DNA of 64,000 nt from Ectobacillus polymachus (GCF_048159605.1 NZ_JBLREB010000005.1:62001-126000); one strand, 5' to 3'; counted from the first letter of the stretch, positions 1-9,275 are shown. A program made the numbers and translations. The notes: generated by a model from the sequence alone, not told the origin.

Positions 1-678
1 ATAGTACAATCCAATTCCTCCTGCCCCTACTAAACCTAAAACAGCAGCCGCCCGAACATTTACTTCAAACGTATACAGAACGAAGGAAATAAATTGCACT
101 GTAATTTGCGGAATGATTGCATAGAAAATCCATTGAATTTTATTTGCTCCTACCGCTGTCATTGCCTCTAACGGACCTTTATCAATTGCTTCAATTGCTT
201 CATATAACAGCTTAGCAATTAATCCTGTCGAAAAAACGGTAAGAGCGAAAATACCAGGCAACGCTCCAATCCCGAAAATTGCCACGAAAATCGCCGCCAG
301 CAGGATATCCGGAACTGTACGAATTAGATTTAAGAGAAACCGAACAGGTCCGTATACGAAGGGAGATGGAACAATATTATTTGCTGAGAATAAAGCAAAT
401 GGAATAGCAAGAATAGCGCCAAACGTAGTTCCAAGAATAGCCATACGTATCGTATCTAGCATGGCATTTGTTACCTTTGCAAAGTAATTCCAATCAGGCG
501 GTACCATCTGCTTTAGTAAATCCATAATATTCGGTAATCCCTCTGCGAGCTTTGAAAAGGAAGCATCCACTTGCTTTCCACTTGCTAAAAACAAGGCTAG
601 TAACAAAATTGCCGTGAAGATATGCTTTAGCTTACTTGGAGGAGTTGGCATTTTTACTTTCGAAGCTCCGTCACTCAT
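1..678 (-). CDS. phnE: Phosphonate ABC transporter permease (partial, C-terminus outside window)
   Basis: Integral membrane permease of a phosphonate/phosphate-ester ABC importer. The reverse strand is open from the ATG at 678 to the window edge (226 codons), starting MSDGASKVKMPTPPSKLKHI. Several hydrophobic segments and a binding-protein-dependent permease core are visible, including the EAA-type loop around EAIEAIDKGPLEAMTAVGAN, which docks on the ATPase. The ATG overlaps the phnC stop (ATGA), so it is translationally coupled to the ATPase. The order phnD-phnC-phnE is typical. The 3' end is missing, so a second permease copy cannot be excluded. The family assignment is firm; the exact substrate is inferred. 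Confidence 0.93.
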   Translation of the reverse strand, partial: MSDGASKVKMPTPPSKLKHIFTAILLLALFLASGKQVDASFSKLAEGLPNIMDLLKQMVPPDWNYFAKVTNAMLDTIRMAILGTTFGAILAIPFALFSANNIVPSPFVYGPVRFLLNLIRTVPDILLAAIFVAIFGIGALPGIFALTVFSTGLIAKLLYEAIEAIDKGPLEAMTAVGANKIQWIFYAIIPQITVQFISFVLYTFEVNVRAAAVLGLVGAGGIGLYY

Positions 679-1448
679 TTGGCAACCTCTCCTAACAGCT
701 CATCTTTATTAATTGGACGACCATATATTTCAGCGAATACATCATCTGTAGCTTCCTCTACAGGACCATCAAAAACGATTTCTCCTGCACGCAAGCCAAT
801 AATTCTCGTTGCATATTCCCTTGCTAAATCAATAAAATGTAAGTTCACAATCGTTGTTATACCAAGTTCTTGATTAATTCGCTTTAAGTCATCCATAACT
901 TGCTTTGTCGTAAGCGGATCAAGTGAAGCTACCGGTTCATCTGCTAGGATAACCTTAGCCTCTTGTGCAAGAGCTCTAGCAATTGAAACACGCTGTTGCT
1001 GCCCACCAGATAATTCATCCGCACGCGAATATGCCTTTTCTAAAATATTTACACGGTCAAGAGCATGCAAAGCCAACTCAACATCTTGCTTTGGAAACAA
1101 ACCAAACACCGTACGTAATGTCGAATGATAGCCAACACGACCCGATAATACATTCCGTAATACAGAAGAACGTTTTACAAGATTAAAGCTTTGGAAGATC
1201 ATGCCGATATCACGGCGAATATGGCGAAGCTCCTTGCCCTTTGCTGCTGTAATAGATTTCCCATCAATTTTGATGTCACCAGTAGTAATTTCATGCAGAC
1301 GGTTTATCGAACGTAATAGCGTTGATTTACCTGCTCCAGAAAGTCCTACAATGACGACAAATTCTCCTTTATGAATTGTACAATTCAGCTTATTTAATCC
1401 AATTGTTCCGTTCGGATATACTTTCGAAACATCATGAAACTCAATCAC
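675..1448 (-). CDS. phnC: Phosphonate ABC transporter ATP-binding protein
   Basis: Cytoplasmic ATPase (257 aa) powering the phosphonate importer. Walker A is GLSGAGKST at residues 35-43, the Q-loop is in MIFQSFNL near 84-90, the ABC signature LSGGQ is at about 146-150, and Walker B ILADEP follows at about 167-172 with the D-loop SLDP. Length and motif order match the PhnC family. It lies between phnD (upstream, 134-nt gap with a terminator) and phnE (4-nt overlap). The gap suggests lower expression than the binding protein, which is usual for ABC importers. Confidence 0.95.
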   Translation of the reverse strand: MIEFHDVSKVYPNGTIGLNKLNCTIHKGEFVVIVGLSGAGKSTLLRSINRLHEITTGDIKIDGKSITAAKGKELRHIRRDIGMIFQSFNLVKRSSVLRNVLSGRVGYHSTLRTVFGLFPKQDVELALHALDRVNILEKAYSRADELSGGQQQRVSIARALAQEAKVILADEPVASLDPLTTKQVMDDLKRINQELGITTIVNLHFIDLAREYATRIIGLRAGEIVFDGPVEEATDDVFAEIYGRPINKDELLGEVAK

Positions 1449-1504
1449 ATACGTAACCTACCTTCTGTTAAATATGAAAGAATTGTGTATGGCATAACTA
1501 GAAA

Positions 1505-1552
1505 AAAGGCTAACCATATTGCATATCAAAATGACATACAATATGGCTGGCC
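1505..1552 (-). terminator. Intra-operon intrinsic terminator between phnD and phnC
   Basis: On the reverse strand GGCCAGCCATATTGTAT pairs with ATGCAATATGGTTAGCC (about 17 pairs, a few G-U) around a loop of about 11 nt. A run of six T follows at once. This has the form of a Rho-independent terminator placed after phnD and before phnC. Partial read-through would give more binding protein than transporter. Confidence 0.8.
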
Positions 1553-1582
1553 ACTTTTCCCTGATTTACATACGTTTTATCA

Positions 1583-2521
1583 TTATTTTGTTTTTACTTT
1601 TGTATTGTACTCGCGCACGATATTAAATTTGCTGTCATCTGATTTCACATATCCTTCATGTGAATAAATATCTCTGATAATTTTTTGGCTTTCTGGATCT
1701 TTACCAAGATCAATAAATGCCTGTTGGATTTTTTCTACCCAAGCTTGATCCATGTCAGAACGAACAGAAACGGTATCATTCGGGATTTTTTCTGTAAACT
1801 TAATAATTTTTGTTTGATCAAATACTTGCGGATAATCTTTTTTCACTGTATTACGTGCATCTTGGAACACAACTGCTGCATCTACATCTCCATTTAATAA
1901 AGAAATAATAGCTTGGTCATGACCTTTTAACGTTACAGGTTGTACATCTTTTAACGGGTCGATTCCTGCATCTTGAAGAACAGCTGCAGGCCATACATAG
2001 CCAGCTGAAGATGTTACGTTTTGATATCCAATCTTCTTGCCCTTCAAGTCTTTAATATCATTAATAGGGGAATCCTTTTTCACAAGAAATTCTGATTTAT
2101 AGTAGTCTACTAAATCTTTTGTTGGTTGACCTGTTGTATCATCAACACCATAGCGTAGTGCTTGCAAAGCTACGTTTGCTGCTTTCTTATCATGAGCTAA
2201 TACATAAGCAGTTGGTGGTAAAAACCCAACATCTACTTGTTTGGATGCCATTGCTTCAATAATCGTGTTATAATCAGTTGAAACGCTTACTTTTACTGGA
2301 ATTCCCAGCTTATCACCTAATAATTTTTCTAATGGCTTTGCCTTTGCTTCAAGTGTATCAGCACTTTGTGATGGTACGAATTGAACTGTTAAGGACTTTG
2401 GAACATAACCTTGTTGTGCTGGTTTTGTACTGGCTGTACTCGTATCTTTTGTTCCGCAGCCTGCTAGAATACCTGCCGTTAGTGCAAGAGATGCCCCAAT
2501 TGCAAAAACCTTTTTGAACAT
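1583..2521 (-). CDS. phnD: Phosphate/phosphonate ABC transporter substrate-binding lipoprotein
   Basis: Extracellular solute-binding lipoprotein, 312 aa. A signal peptide of about 21 residues ends in the lipobox LAGC with Cys22 as the lipidation site. The mature part is a periplasmic-binding-protein-like fold of the PhnD family: VQFVPSQSADTLEAKAKPLE near the N-terminus, then the VDVGFLPPTAYVL and DVDAAVVFQDA segments typical of this group. First gene of the leftward phn operon. The upstream 200 bases (2522-2723) are AT-rich and hold the divergent promoters. The family is certain; whether the ligand is phosphonate or another phosphate ester is not visible. Confidence 0.93.
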   Translation of the reverse strand: MFKKVFAIGASLALTAGILAGCGTKDTSTASTKPAQQGYVPKSLTVQFVPSQSADTLEAKAKPLEKLLGDKLGIPVKVSVSTDYNTIIEAMASKQVDVGFLPPTAYVLAHDKKAANVALQALRYGVDDTTGQPTKDLVDYYKSEFLVKKDSPINDIKDLKGKKIGYQNVTSSAGYVWPAAVLQDAGIDPLKDVQPVTLKGHDQAIISLLNGDVDAAVVFQDARNTVKKDYPQVFDQTKIIKFTEKIPNDTVSVRSDMDQAWVEKIQQAFIDLGKDPESQKIIRDIYSHEGYVKSDDSKFNIVREYNTKVKTK

Positions 2522-2723
2522 GTTGTAACCCCCATTTTTTACTATTTTTAGATTTTCATAGTCACAAGCAGAAATATATCACAGAATTTCCATTTAAATC
2601 TAAAATCCACAATAATTATACAAAAATTACATATTACATTTACAAAATGTATTTCATCCCATTTTATACTATTATTACAGATTACTTATTTCCCTTTTTA
2701 ACTATCTATAAGGAGGCAACGAA

Positions 2724-4319
2724 GTGAGCGTGCGTAAGCAAATACAATTGACCATTCTAGAGACAAGCGATATTCATGGTAATATATATCCCATTCAATA
2801 CGGCAATAACGAACCAGCTGAAGTCGGCATTGCTAAAATCTCCACACTCATTAAACGAGAACGATCACAGAATGAATCCGTTATTGTGATTGACAATGGC
2901 GACCTGATTCAAGGTACTCCCCTTATGTATCATTATGCTAAGTCATTGCAACATATGGAAAATCTAATGTCCGTTATTTTAAATTACATTGGTTATGATG
3001 CTGCCATCATCGGTAACCACGAGTTTAATTATGGTATGGATATATTGCAGCATGCAGTAACGTCATCGAATTACCCCTATCTATCAGCGAATATACTAGA
3101 TAAACAGTCTAGTAAACCATTCTTTGGTACACCTTATTTAATTAAAACGATAAATCAGGATATTCGAATTGCGATTCTAGGCGTGACCACCCATTACATT
3201 CCAAATTGGGAAAATCCAGAATATATAACGGAACTCTCATTTGAAGATGCTCTTGCCTCCACAAAAAAATGGGTACAATACATCCGTGAGTATGAAAAAC
3301 CAGATTTACTTATTGTCTCCTATCACGGTGGATTCGAGAGAGACCTGCAAACAGGAAAACCAATTGAGAAGTTAACTGGCGAAAATCAAGGATATGCGAT
3401 GTGTTACGAAATTGAAGGGATTGATATCCTTCTTACAGGTCATCAGCATCGTTCGATAGCTAGTGAGAAAGTAAATGGAGTGACGGTAATACAACCTAGC
3501 TTTAACGGCCATGCACTAGGGAAAGTGAGCGTAACATTCGAACATAATGGTTTCCAATGGAACATTACGCGCAGTGAATCAGAATTACTATCAACGGAGA
3601 ATATTACGCCGGATGAAGATGTACTGAAGCTTGCTGCCTCGTATGAAGAAATGACACAGCAATGGCTTGATCAGCCTATTGGAAAAATAGAAGGAAATAT
3701 GATTGTGAAGGATGCGATGCAAGTACGCTTGCAGGATAATGCTCTTATTGAATTTATTAATAAAGTGCAAATGGACGTTGCAAAAGTTTCCATCTCAAAC
3801 ACTGCCCTTTTTCATAATCATGCACCGGGATTCCCTTCAAATATTACGATGCGTGACATTGTATCCAACTATATTTATCCAAATACGTTAAAGGTCATTC
3901 GAATTACAGGGCGTGATATTAAGGATGCTCTTGAACAATCTGCAGAATATTTTATGGTAAATAACGATGGAGATATTGTTGTGAATCCCGCTTATATGGA
4001 ACCAAAGCCACAACATTATAATTATGATATGTGGGAAGGTATTTCGTATATTTTAAACATTTCTAAACCTGTTGGAAAGCGAGTTCAAAAGCTAGACTAC
4101 GAAGGAAAACCAATTGTACTAGATCAGGAATTTGACGTTGTAATGAACAGCTACCGTGCAGGCGGTGGTGGAAACTTTATGATGTATCAAAATAAACCTG
4201 TGATAAAAGAAATTCCGATGGATATGGCAGAGCTGATTGCAAACTACATTATCGAAAATAAAGTCATACAAGCTACAGTAAATCATAATTGGAAAGTTAT
4301 CGCGGATCCTGCTTACTAA
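2724..4319 (+). CDS. Bifunctional metallophosphatase/5'-nucleotidase, cytosolic (UshA/YunD-like)
   Basis: Calcineurin-like phosphoesterase with a C-terminal 5'-nucleotidase domain, 531 aa, hydrolysing nucleotides or related phosphate esters. Metal-site motifs are visible: ETSDIHGN (residues 13-20), IDNGDLIQG, IGNHEFNYG and the later TGHQHR. The C-terminal half carries the substrate-domain feature SYRAGGGGNF. There is no signal peptide or anchor, so it should be cytosolic, like B. subtilis YunD. The GTG start at 2724 is fixed by AGGAGG at 2711-2716. It is divergent from phnD, which may reflect a shared phosphorus-related role. Confidence 0.88.
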   Translation: MSVRKQIQLTILETSDIHGNIYPIQYGNNEPAEVGIAKISTLIKRERSQNESVIVIDNGDLIQGTPLMYHYAKSLQHMENLMSVILNYIGYDAAIIGNHEFNYGMDILQHAVTSSNYPYLSANILDKQSSKPFFGTPYLIKTINQDIRIAILGVTTHYIPNWENPEYITELSFEDALASTKKWVQYIREYEKPDLLIVSYHGGFERDLQTGKPIEKLTGENQGYAMCYEIEGIDILLTGHQHRSIASEKVNGVTVIQPSFNGHALGKVSVTFEHNGFQWNITRSESELLSTENITPDEDVLKLAASYEEMTQQWLDQPIGKIEGNMIVKDAMQVRLQDNALIEFINKVQMDVAKVSISNTALFHNHAPGFPSNITMRDIVSNYIYPNTLKVIRITGRDIKDALEQSAEYFMVNNDGDIVVNPAYMEPKPQHYNYDMWEGISYILNISKPVGKRVQKLDYEGKPIVLDQEFDVVMNSYRAGGGGNFMMYQNKPVIKEIPMDMAELIANYIIENKVIQATVNHNWKVIADPAY

Positions 4320-4332
4320 GATGCCCCTCTAT

Positions 4333-4376
4333 ACAAATAAAAGGAATGACTGATAACCGTCATTCCTTTTGCTTGT
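4333..4376. terminator. Bidirectional intrinsic terminator
   Basis: AAAAGGAATGAC and GTCATTCCTTTT form a 12-bp stem, extended by ACAA/TTGT outside. It lies between the convergent phosphoesterase and YitT genes and has T-tracts on both strands. Confidence 0.85.
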
Positions 4377-4377
4377 A

Positions 4378-5268
4378 TTAGTGTATACCCTTCTTTTTAA
4401 AGCGGCCTCCCCGGACTTCTGAAATATTCGCTACAGCTAAGAAGGCCGATGGGTCTTTTTCTTCAACAATGGACTTAAGCTTTGCTTCTTCGAGCCGTGT
4501 GATAACTGCAAAGATGACTTTCTTGTCGTCACCCGTATAAGCACCTTCCCCACTTAAATAGGTAACACCACGACCTAATCGTGCTAAGATGGCCTCGCCA
4601 ATTTCTTGGTGCTGATCACTAATAATCCATGCAGATTTTGATTCATCCAGCCCTACAATCACAACATCAATCGTACGAAATGCAATGAAATATGCCATTA
4701 GTGAGTACATCGCACGGTCCCAGCCAAATACGAATCCTGCACTTCCAAGGATAAATATATTAAAAAACATAATAATTTCTCCTACTGAAAACGGAAGCCT
4801 ACTATTAATTAATATAGCCGTTATTTCCGTTCCGTCTAAGGAACCGCCATTGCGAATTACTAATCCTACTCCAACCCCTACAATAATTCCACCAAAAACA
4901 GTCGCCAATAATATATCTCCCGTTAGCTTTGGTACAGTATGTAATAATACAGTACTAACAGACAAAACAATAATTCCGTATAACGTGGTTATAGCAAATG
5001 TTTTACCAATTTGCTTACGTCCAATAAAGAAAAATGGGAGATTGATGACAAAGATAAAAATGCCTAAAGGCAACCCCGTTAGGTGTGAAAGCATAATTGA
5101 AATACCCGTAATCCCACCGTCTATTACATTGTTTGGGATTAGAAAAACCTCCAGTCCAACTGCCATCAATAAAGCACCTAGCGTAACAAAAAAGGCTCGT
5201 TTTACTATACTACGTATTGATATACCTTTATGATTCATTTTCATCTTTATTTGTTCCTCTATCTTCAA
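4378..5268 (-). CDS. YitT family membrane protein (DUF161/DUF2179)
   Basis: Polytopic membrane protein, 296 aa, with about five to six hydrophobic segments in residues 25-200 (first about GALLMAVGLEVFLIP) and a soluble C-terminal DUF2179 domain from about residue 205 (YLSGEGAYTGDDKKVIFAVI). The family is common in Bacillus as several paralogs; no biochemical function is established. The chosen TTG start has GGGGGAG about 6 nt upstream; an internal ATG nine codons later is an alternative. Its own terminator is shared with the convergent phosphoesterase gene. It lies just downstream of the ynfA-like gene. Confidence 0.87.
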   Translation of the reverse strand: MKIEEQIKMKMNHKGISIRSIVKRAFFVTLGALLMAVGLEVFLIPNNVIDGGITGISIMLSHLTGLPLGIFIFVINLPFFFIGRKQIGKTFAITTLYGIIVLSVSTVLLHTVPKLTGDILLATVFGGIIVGVGVGLVIRNGGSLDGTEITAILINSRLPFSVGEIIMFFNIFILGSAGFVFGWDRAMYSLMAYFIAFRTIDVVIVGLDESKSAWIISDQHQEIGEAILARLGRGVTYLSGEGAYTGDDKKVIFAVITRLEEAKLKSIVEEKDPSAFLAVANISEVRGGRFKKKGIH

Positions 5269-5287
5269 AGATACTCCCCCTTTACTA

Positions 5288-5614
5288 TTAATGCCGCGGT
5301 GCCCATAGTATAATGCTCATACCAACAATACAAATACTTGCCCCAATCCAATCATAAAAATCAGGTGACTTACGGTCGACAGCCCATCCCCACAGAAGTG
5401 ATAAAGCAACAAAAATACCGCCATATGCAGCGTATACCCGTCCAAAAGATGGAAATTGTTGAAAGGTAGGAATAATTCCATATAGGACGAGAACCAAGCC
5501 ACCTACTACACCATAACTAACACCGTATCCTTCTCGAAGCCAGAGCCAGATAAGATACCCTCCGCCAATTTCAGCAAGTCCTGCAAAAATAAATAAAAGA
5601 AAGGACTGAGCCAT
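5288..5614 (-). CDS. YnfA/UPF0060 family small membrane protein
   Basis: 108-aa, four-helix integral membrane protein of the UPF0060/YnfA family, related to small multidrug-resistance transporters. Typical features are AGLAEIGGGYLIWLWLREG near the N-terminus, GGIFVALSLLWGWAVD in the middle, and the C-terminal DWIGASICIVGMSIILW. The ATG at 5614 is chosen because AAGGAG sits 9 nt upstream and the product then has the family's usual length; the reading frame extends further upstream but without a ribosome site. Physiological substrate unknown. Confidence 0.9.
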   Translation of the reverse strand: MAQSFLLFIFAGLAEIGGGYLIWLWLREGYGVSYGVVGGLVLVLYGIIPTFQQFPSFGRVYAAYGGIFVALSLLWGWAVDRKSPDFYDWIGASICIVGMSIILWAPRH

Positions 5615-5885
5615 CTCGGAACACTCCTTTACGATTTTCTTATATGTACCTTTGCATTTAGCAACATACAAGTCGTGTTTGTTCTACTTTCATCGACATA
5701 TACCATTCCTTATCTTCTTATTATACAAACATCTGCGAAAAGATGGAATGTCAATAAAGCATAGACAAACTACTTGTAATTCGTATGACAAACATAATTT
5801 TTTTCATAATTTAAGATTATTTTAAAAATTAACCATTATCATACGATACATAAGAGGACAAAAAAACAAAAAGGAGTTCATTACC

Positions 5886-6353
5886 ATGAACCAAAAGAAA
5901 TTGATTACTTGGGGTGTTAGAATAAGCAGCGTTTCTCTTGTCGCAGGTATGGTTTCTTATTTAGGATATACAAGTACTACGGCACAAAGTGAAAAGGTCC
6001 AAAATCAAACACAGGCAGAAGGACAAACAAGTCCGGCACCTGACACAAATTCCGAACAAACTAATAGCAGTCCTTCTGATTTTAATTCTAGCTCAGATAA
6101 TAATTCAAATACTGGAAATAGTAACAACACTAGCAATGATAATTCAGTTAGCGGGAATTCTGATAATGGAAATTCTACCAGCTCCAGCTCCAATTCTAAT
6201 TCAAGTTCGAATGACGGAAGTTCTAGTAGCACGAATTCAGATAGTGGGATCACTTCAAGTTCTTCTCAAGGAAGCAGCGTGCATTCATCTCAAGGATATA
6301 GTAGCACTCCTTCAAGAAGCAAGCACTACAGCTCAACAACTGGGGGAAGCTAA
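5886..6353 (+). CDS. Membrane-anchored or secreted Ser/Asn/Gly-rich low-complexity protein
   Basis: 155 aa. An N-terminal hydrophobic segment (about residues 8-30, ISSVSLVAGMVSYLGYTSTT) could be an uncleaved anchor or a signal peptide. The rest is disordered: Gln/Thr-rich to about residue 45, then almost entirely Ser, Asn, Gly and Asp, ending SKHYSSTTGGS. RBS AAGGAG precedes the ATG at 5886. It is followed after 2 nt by apbE and then a ferric-reductase-like gene, so it is first in a three-gene operon. No recognised domain; in particular no FMN-binding domain. A role as an extracellular partner of the flavin/heme module is inference. Confidence 0.75.
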   Translation: MNQKKLITWGVRISSVSLVAGMVSYLGYTSTTAQSEKVQNQTQAEGQTSPAPDTNSEQTNSSPSDFNSSSDNNSNTGNSNNTSNDNSVSGNSDNGNSTSSSSNSNSSSNDGSSSSTNSDSGITSSSSQGSSVHSSQGYSSTPSRSKHYSSTTGGS

Positions 6354-6355
6354 TC

Positions 6356-7234
6356 ATGAACAAATATTCCTTTCGCGCCATGAGTACATCAGTTGAACTT
6401 GGAATTGTTTCCTATTTAGATTCTGAAATTCTACATCAAGTAGAAATTTGGCTTGAGGCCATTGAAAATACATGCAGTCGCTTTCGACCAGACAGCGAGC
6501 TTTCTCAATTAAATAAATATATAGGCCAAGAAAGAGAAGTTTCATTTTCCTTATTTGAGATCCTACAAAAAGCAGAAGAATTTTACAACGATACAGATGG
6601 AATGTTTAATCCAGGCATTTTAACCTCTTTAGAACAGGAAGGGTATACAAAGTCCATAGAACAGATTAGAGACAAGGAAGTGGAAACACATCCACTCTCA
6701 TTCCATGAAATCGTTCCACAACCTCCTTTTACTTTAGATGCAGCAAAAGGAACTGTTACTCTTCATACTAGAATTGATTTAGGCGGCATAGCAAAGGGCT
6801 GGGCCTTAGATTATATTGCAGCTCTACTAGAACCACATGCAGATGGCTTTATCAATATTGGCGGTGATATACGAATTTTTGGAATGCTGCCACAATCCTT
6901 GCACATCGATATTGAAAATCCATTTTCTAAGAATGGTTTCATTTCATCCATCGATATTACAGAAGGAGGACTTGCTACATCAACGTCCGCAAAACGAAAA
7001 TGGTTAGTGGGCGGGCAGTATCATCACCATCTCATTGATCCTTCAACAGGTCATTGTGCGAAAAGTCCAATTATCTCTGCAACTGTTACCGCACCAACAG
7101 CGGTCGAAGCAGATGTATGGGCAAAGGTAGTTCTCTTATTAGGAGAAAAGAAAGGTAAGCAATGGATTCATAGAAAAGGAATACATGCTGTACTTGTGAA
7201 CCAAGACGGCTCTTTATGGAAGGAGGAAGAATAA
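6356..7234 (+). CDS. apbE: FAD:protein FMN transferase (ApbE family)
   Basis: Transfers FMN from FAD to a Ser/Thr of target proteins in Mg2+-dependent fashion. 292 aa. Family motifs in order: CSRFRPDSELSQLN (about 41-54), DGMFNPGIL, IDLGGIAKGWALD, INIGGDIR, ATSTSAKRKW and HHHLIDPSTG. There is no evident signal peptide, unlike many Gram-negative ApbE proteins, so it may act inside the cell or use an atypical route. The stop overlaps the next ATG (TAATG), indicating coupling to the heme-membrane protein downstream. The enzyme family is clear; the protein it flavinylates is not evident, since no FMN-binding domain is encoded in the window. Confidence 0.93.
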   Translation: MNKYSFRAMSTSVELGIVSYLDSEILHQVEIWLEAIENTCSRFRPDSELSQLNKYIGQEREVSFSLFEILQKAEEFYNDTDGMFNPGILTSLEQEGYTKSIEQIRDKEVETHPLSFHEIVPQPPFTLDAAKGTVTLHTRIDLGGIAKGWALDYIAALLEPHADGFINIGGDIRIFGMLPQSLHIDIENPFSKNGFISSIDITEGGLATSTSAKRKWLVGGQYHHHLIDPSTGHCAKSPIISATVTAPTAVEADVWAKVVLLLGEKKGKQWIHRKGIHAVLVNQDGSLWKEEE

Positions 7235-7758
7235 TGAGTGAATATATTTGGTACTTTATTCGTGCAACAGGAACAGTCGCATACGTATTACTATATTTGG
7301 CAACCATTATAGGACTATATACCCAGATTTTAAAACGGAAAAAACGGAAAATGAATTCATGGCTAAACCTCCATGAACCATTATCGAACTGGGCATATAT
7401 TCTCGTCCTTGCTCATCTTGGATTTCTATTCTTTGATACTTACGTGAAATTTACGTGGAGTGATTTATTAATCCCGTTCTCTACTAGCTATAAGCCGCTT
7501 CCAATGGCACTAGGTATTATCTCGCTTTATTTACTAACCATTACAATTTTGACGACAAAAGTGAGAAAAGTAATTGGTATCAAAATTTGGCGTAAACTCC
7601 ATACCATTACACCGATTATGTACATTCTCGTAACGATTCATTCTGTATTGATCGGAACAGATTTTAAGCTTACAATGATCATGCTAATCAATTTAATTCC
7701 GGTTATTACCTTCAGCTGGATCTTTATGAAACGTCACAGTTCAGAAGCAACCGCATAA
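7234..7758 (+). CDS. Ferric reductase-like transmembrane protein (YedZ-like)
   Basis: 174-aa polytopic membrane protein with about five to six helices. Candidate heme-ligating His residues sit in the helix containing ILVLAHLGFLF and in KLHTITPIMYILVTIHSVL, the arrangement of the ferric-reductase-like (FRD) domain. The start at 7234 is chosen because AGGAGG lies just upstream and the ATG overlaps the apbE stop. Proteins of this type pass electrons across the membrane through b-type heme. Its operon with apbE suggests a transmembrane electron path ending in an extracellular flavin (inference). Confidence 0.87.
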   Translation: MSEYIWYFIRATGTVAYVLLYLATIIGLYTQILKRKKRKMNSWLNLHEPLSNWAYILVLAHLGFLFFDTYVKFTWSDLLIPFSTSYKPLPMALGIISLYLLTITILTTKVRKVIGIKIWRKLHTITPIMYILVTIHSVLIGTDFKLTMIMLINLIPVITFSWIFMKRHSSEATA

Positions 7759-7760
7759 TA

Positions 7761-7804
7761 AGGGTGATTGCGCTAATCAAAAAAGATTAGCCTTCCCCTT
7801 TTTG
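7761..7804 (+). terminator. Probable intrinsic terminator of the apbE operon
   Basis: CTAATC-aaaaaa-GATTAG with flanking AAGGG/CCCTT pairing, then CCCCTTTTT, just after the stop at 7758. Confidence 0.6.
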
Positions 7805-8024
7805 CGTTGAATGCATTACCTACTCTCTTAATCTCCCGGTACAGTGCTTCTACTACATCTTTCCTATTCAATTTAGGATCTTTCCTTCCACACATGCAAT
7901 TCTATTCATATGTAACAGTCAAATACGTTATAATAAAGAAAACAAAGTAACATATGGGATTCCATTGGTATCATACAATCGTATCCCATATAGTAAGGTA
8001 TTTGTAAAGGGTGAAAAACAAAGT

Positions 8025-9269
8025 ATGCGAATTCGAACAAAACAGATAGCAGGCGTTTCCTTAGGGATTATGGGAACCGGCTTTCTTGCAACATTACCAT
8101 TTCAACAATCTGTAGTCGGAGCAATTGCACAGGGAGGATTTGAAGCAGGACTAGTAGGAGGATTAGCAGACTGGTTTGCAGTTACAGCACTTTTTCGCCA
8201 TCCACTTGGTATTCCAATTCCACACACTGCCCTTCTACCACGAAATCGGCAGCGAGTAACAAACGGTCTTATTCATATGCTTGAAAATGAATGGCTTACG
8301 AAAGAAAGCATTACCAATAAATTACAGAAAATTCATATTGTCGATAAAATAGTAGAAGCAATTGATTTAGAACTGGAAAAGCCTTCATTAAAAAAAGGAA
8401 TAGCAAAGGTCCTGCAGCAAGCCATACAGCATATTGATGAAAAAAAAGTAGCTGCCTATGCTGCAAAAGAGTTACATTCTTATCTCCGTTCAATTGATAC
8501 GAACCTTTTGTTACATTCCGCAATTGATACCGTTCTTCTCCATCATTATGAAGAAAACGTACTAGACTTTTTGCTAAATAAAGTACAACACTGGGTGGAA
8601 AAGGACGATGCACGCCATAAGCTCGGAAGTGCAGCTATGAAGGCATTGATGAATATTGAACTAGACGGATTTTTACAATTTGCTCTGAAATCATTTATAA
8701 ATATTGTAGACGAAGACAAACTGGGGCAAATCATTCAAGATTTTGTTCGGAGTGGTATTACAAGCTTACAAAACGATAATAATGAAAATAGAACGAGTGT
8801 ATTACTATCAATTAGAGATGAGCTTGAAAAAGCAAAAGAAAATGAAGCATTACTAGCTACAATTGATACATGGAAAGATAAACTCCTTTCAAGCTGGGAT
8901 GGCACAAGCCAACTTACGGACTTATTTTCAAAAATAAAGCATAATATGATACAAGCATTAGATGATAGTAGCGTTGTAGATACTTTTCCATATCTCCTTC
9001 GTTTATGGGACAATCTGAAAAACAATGCTTCCTACCGTACACAAATGGAAAACTGGATTCAAGAACAAGCTGCTCTTCTTATTGAAAAAAACCATTCAAA
9101 AATTGGAAAACTTGTTCAAGAAAATTTAGATAAGCTTGATAACGAAACATTAGTATCTATGATGGAGCAAAACGTAGGTAAAGATCTTCAATGGATTCGA
9201 GTAAACGGGGCTGTTTGTGGATTTTTAATTGGGATTGGCTTAACAATCTTCAAAGCTTTGCTTCCATGA
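8025..9269 (+). CDS. DUF445 family membrane protein
   Basis: 414 aa with the DUF445 (YheB/YjiN-like) architecture: an N-terminal membrane segment with the family signature GGFEAGLVGGLADWFAVTALFRHPLGIPIPHTA-type block (residues about 36-68), a long helical middle, and a C-terminal membrane hairpin ending GAVCGFLIGIGLTIFKAL. The ATG at 8025 follows AAAGGGTG; a TTG 60 nt upstream in the same frame lacks a good ribosome site. Function of the family is unknown. It is a single-gene unit with its own terminator. Confidence 0.88.
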   Translation: MRIRTKQIAGVSLGIMGTGFLATLPFQQSVVGAIAQGGFEAGLVGGLADWFAVTALFRHPLGIPIPHTALLPRNRQRVTNGLIHMLENEWLTKESITNKLQKIHIVDKIVEAIDLELEKPSLKKGIAKVLQQAIQHIDEKKVAAYAAKELHSYLRSIDTNLLLHSAIDTVLLHHYEENVLDFLLNKVQHWVEKDDARHKLGSAAMKALMNIELDGFLQFALKSFINIVDEDKLGQIIQDFVRSGITSLQNDNNENRTSVLLSIRDELEKAKENEALLATIDTWKDKLLSSWDGTSQLTDLFSKIKHNMIQALDDSSVVDTFPYLLRLWDNLKNNASYRTQMENWIQEQAALLIEKNHSKIGKLVQENLDKLDNETLVSMMEQNVGKDLQWIRVNGAVCGFLIGIGLTIFKALLP

Positions 9270-9275
9270 CAAGTA

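Noticed and set aside
2620..2650. Possible PhoP-box array (TTACAT repeats) upstream of phnD
   Set aside because: The TTACA repeats have a 7-bp period, not the 11-bp spacing expected for PhoP boxes, and lie on the strand opposite to the gene.
5615..5671. Longer N-terminus for the YnfA-like protein
   Set aside because: The extra 19 codons are polar, lack a ribosome site, and exceed the family's usual length; ATG 5614 has AAGGAG.
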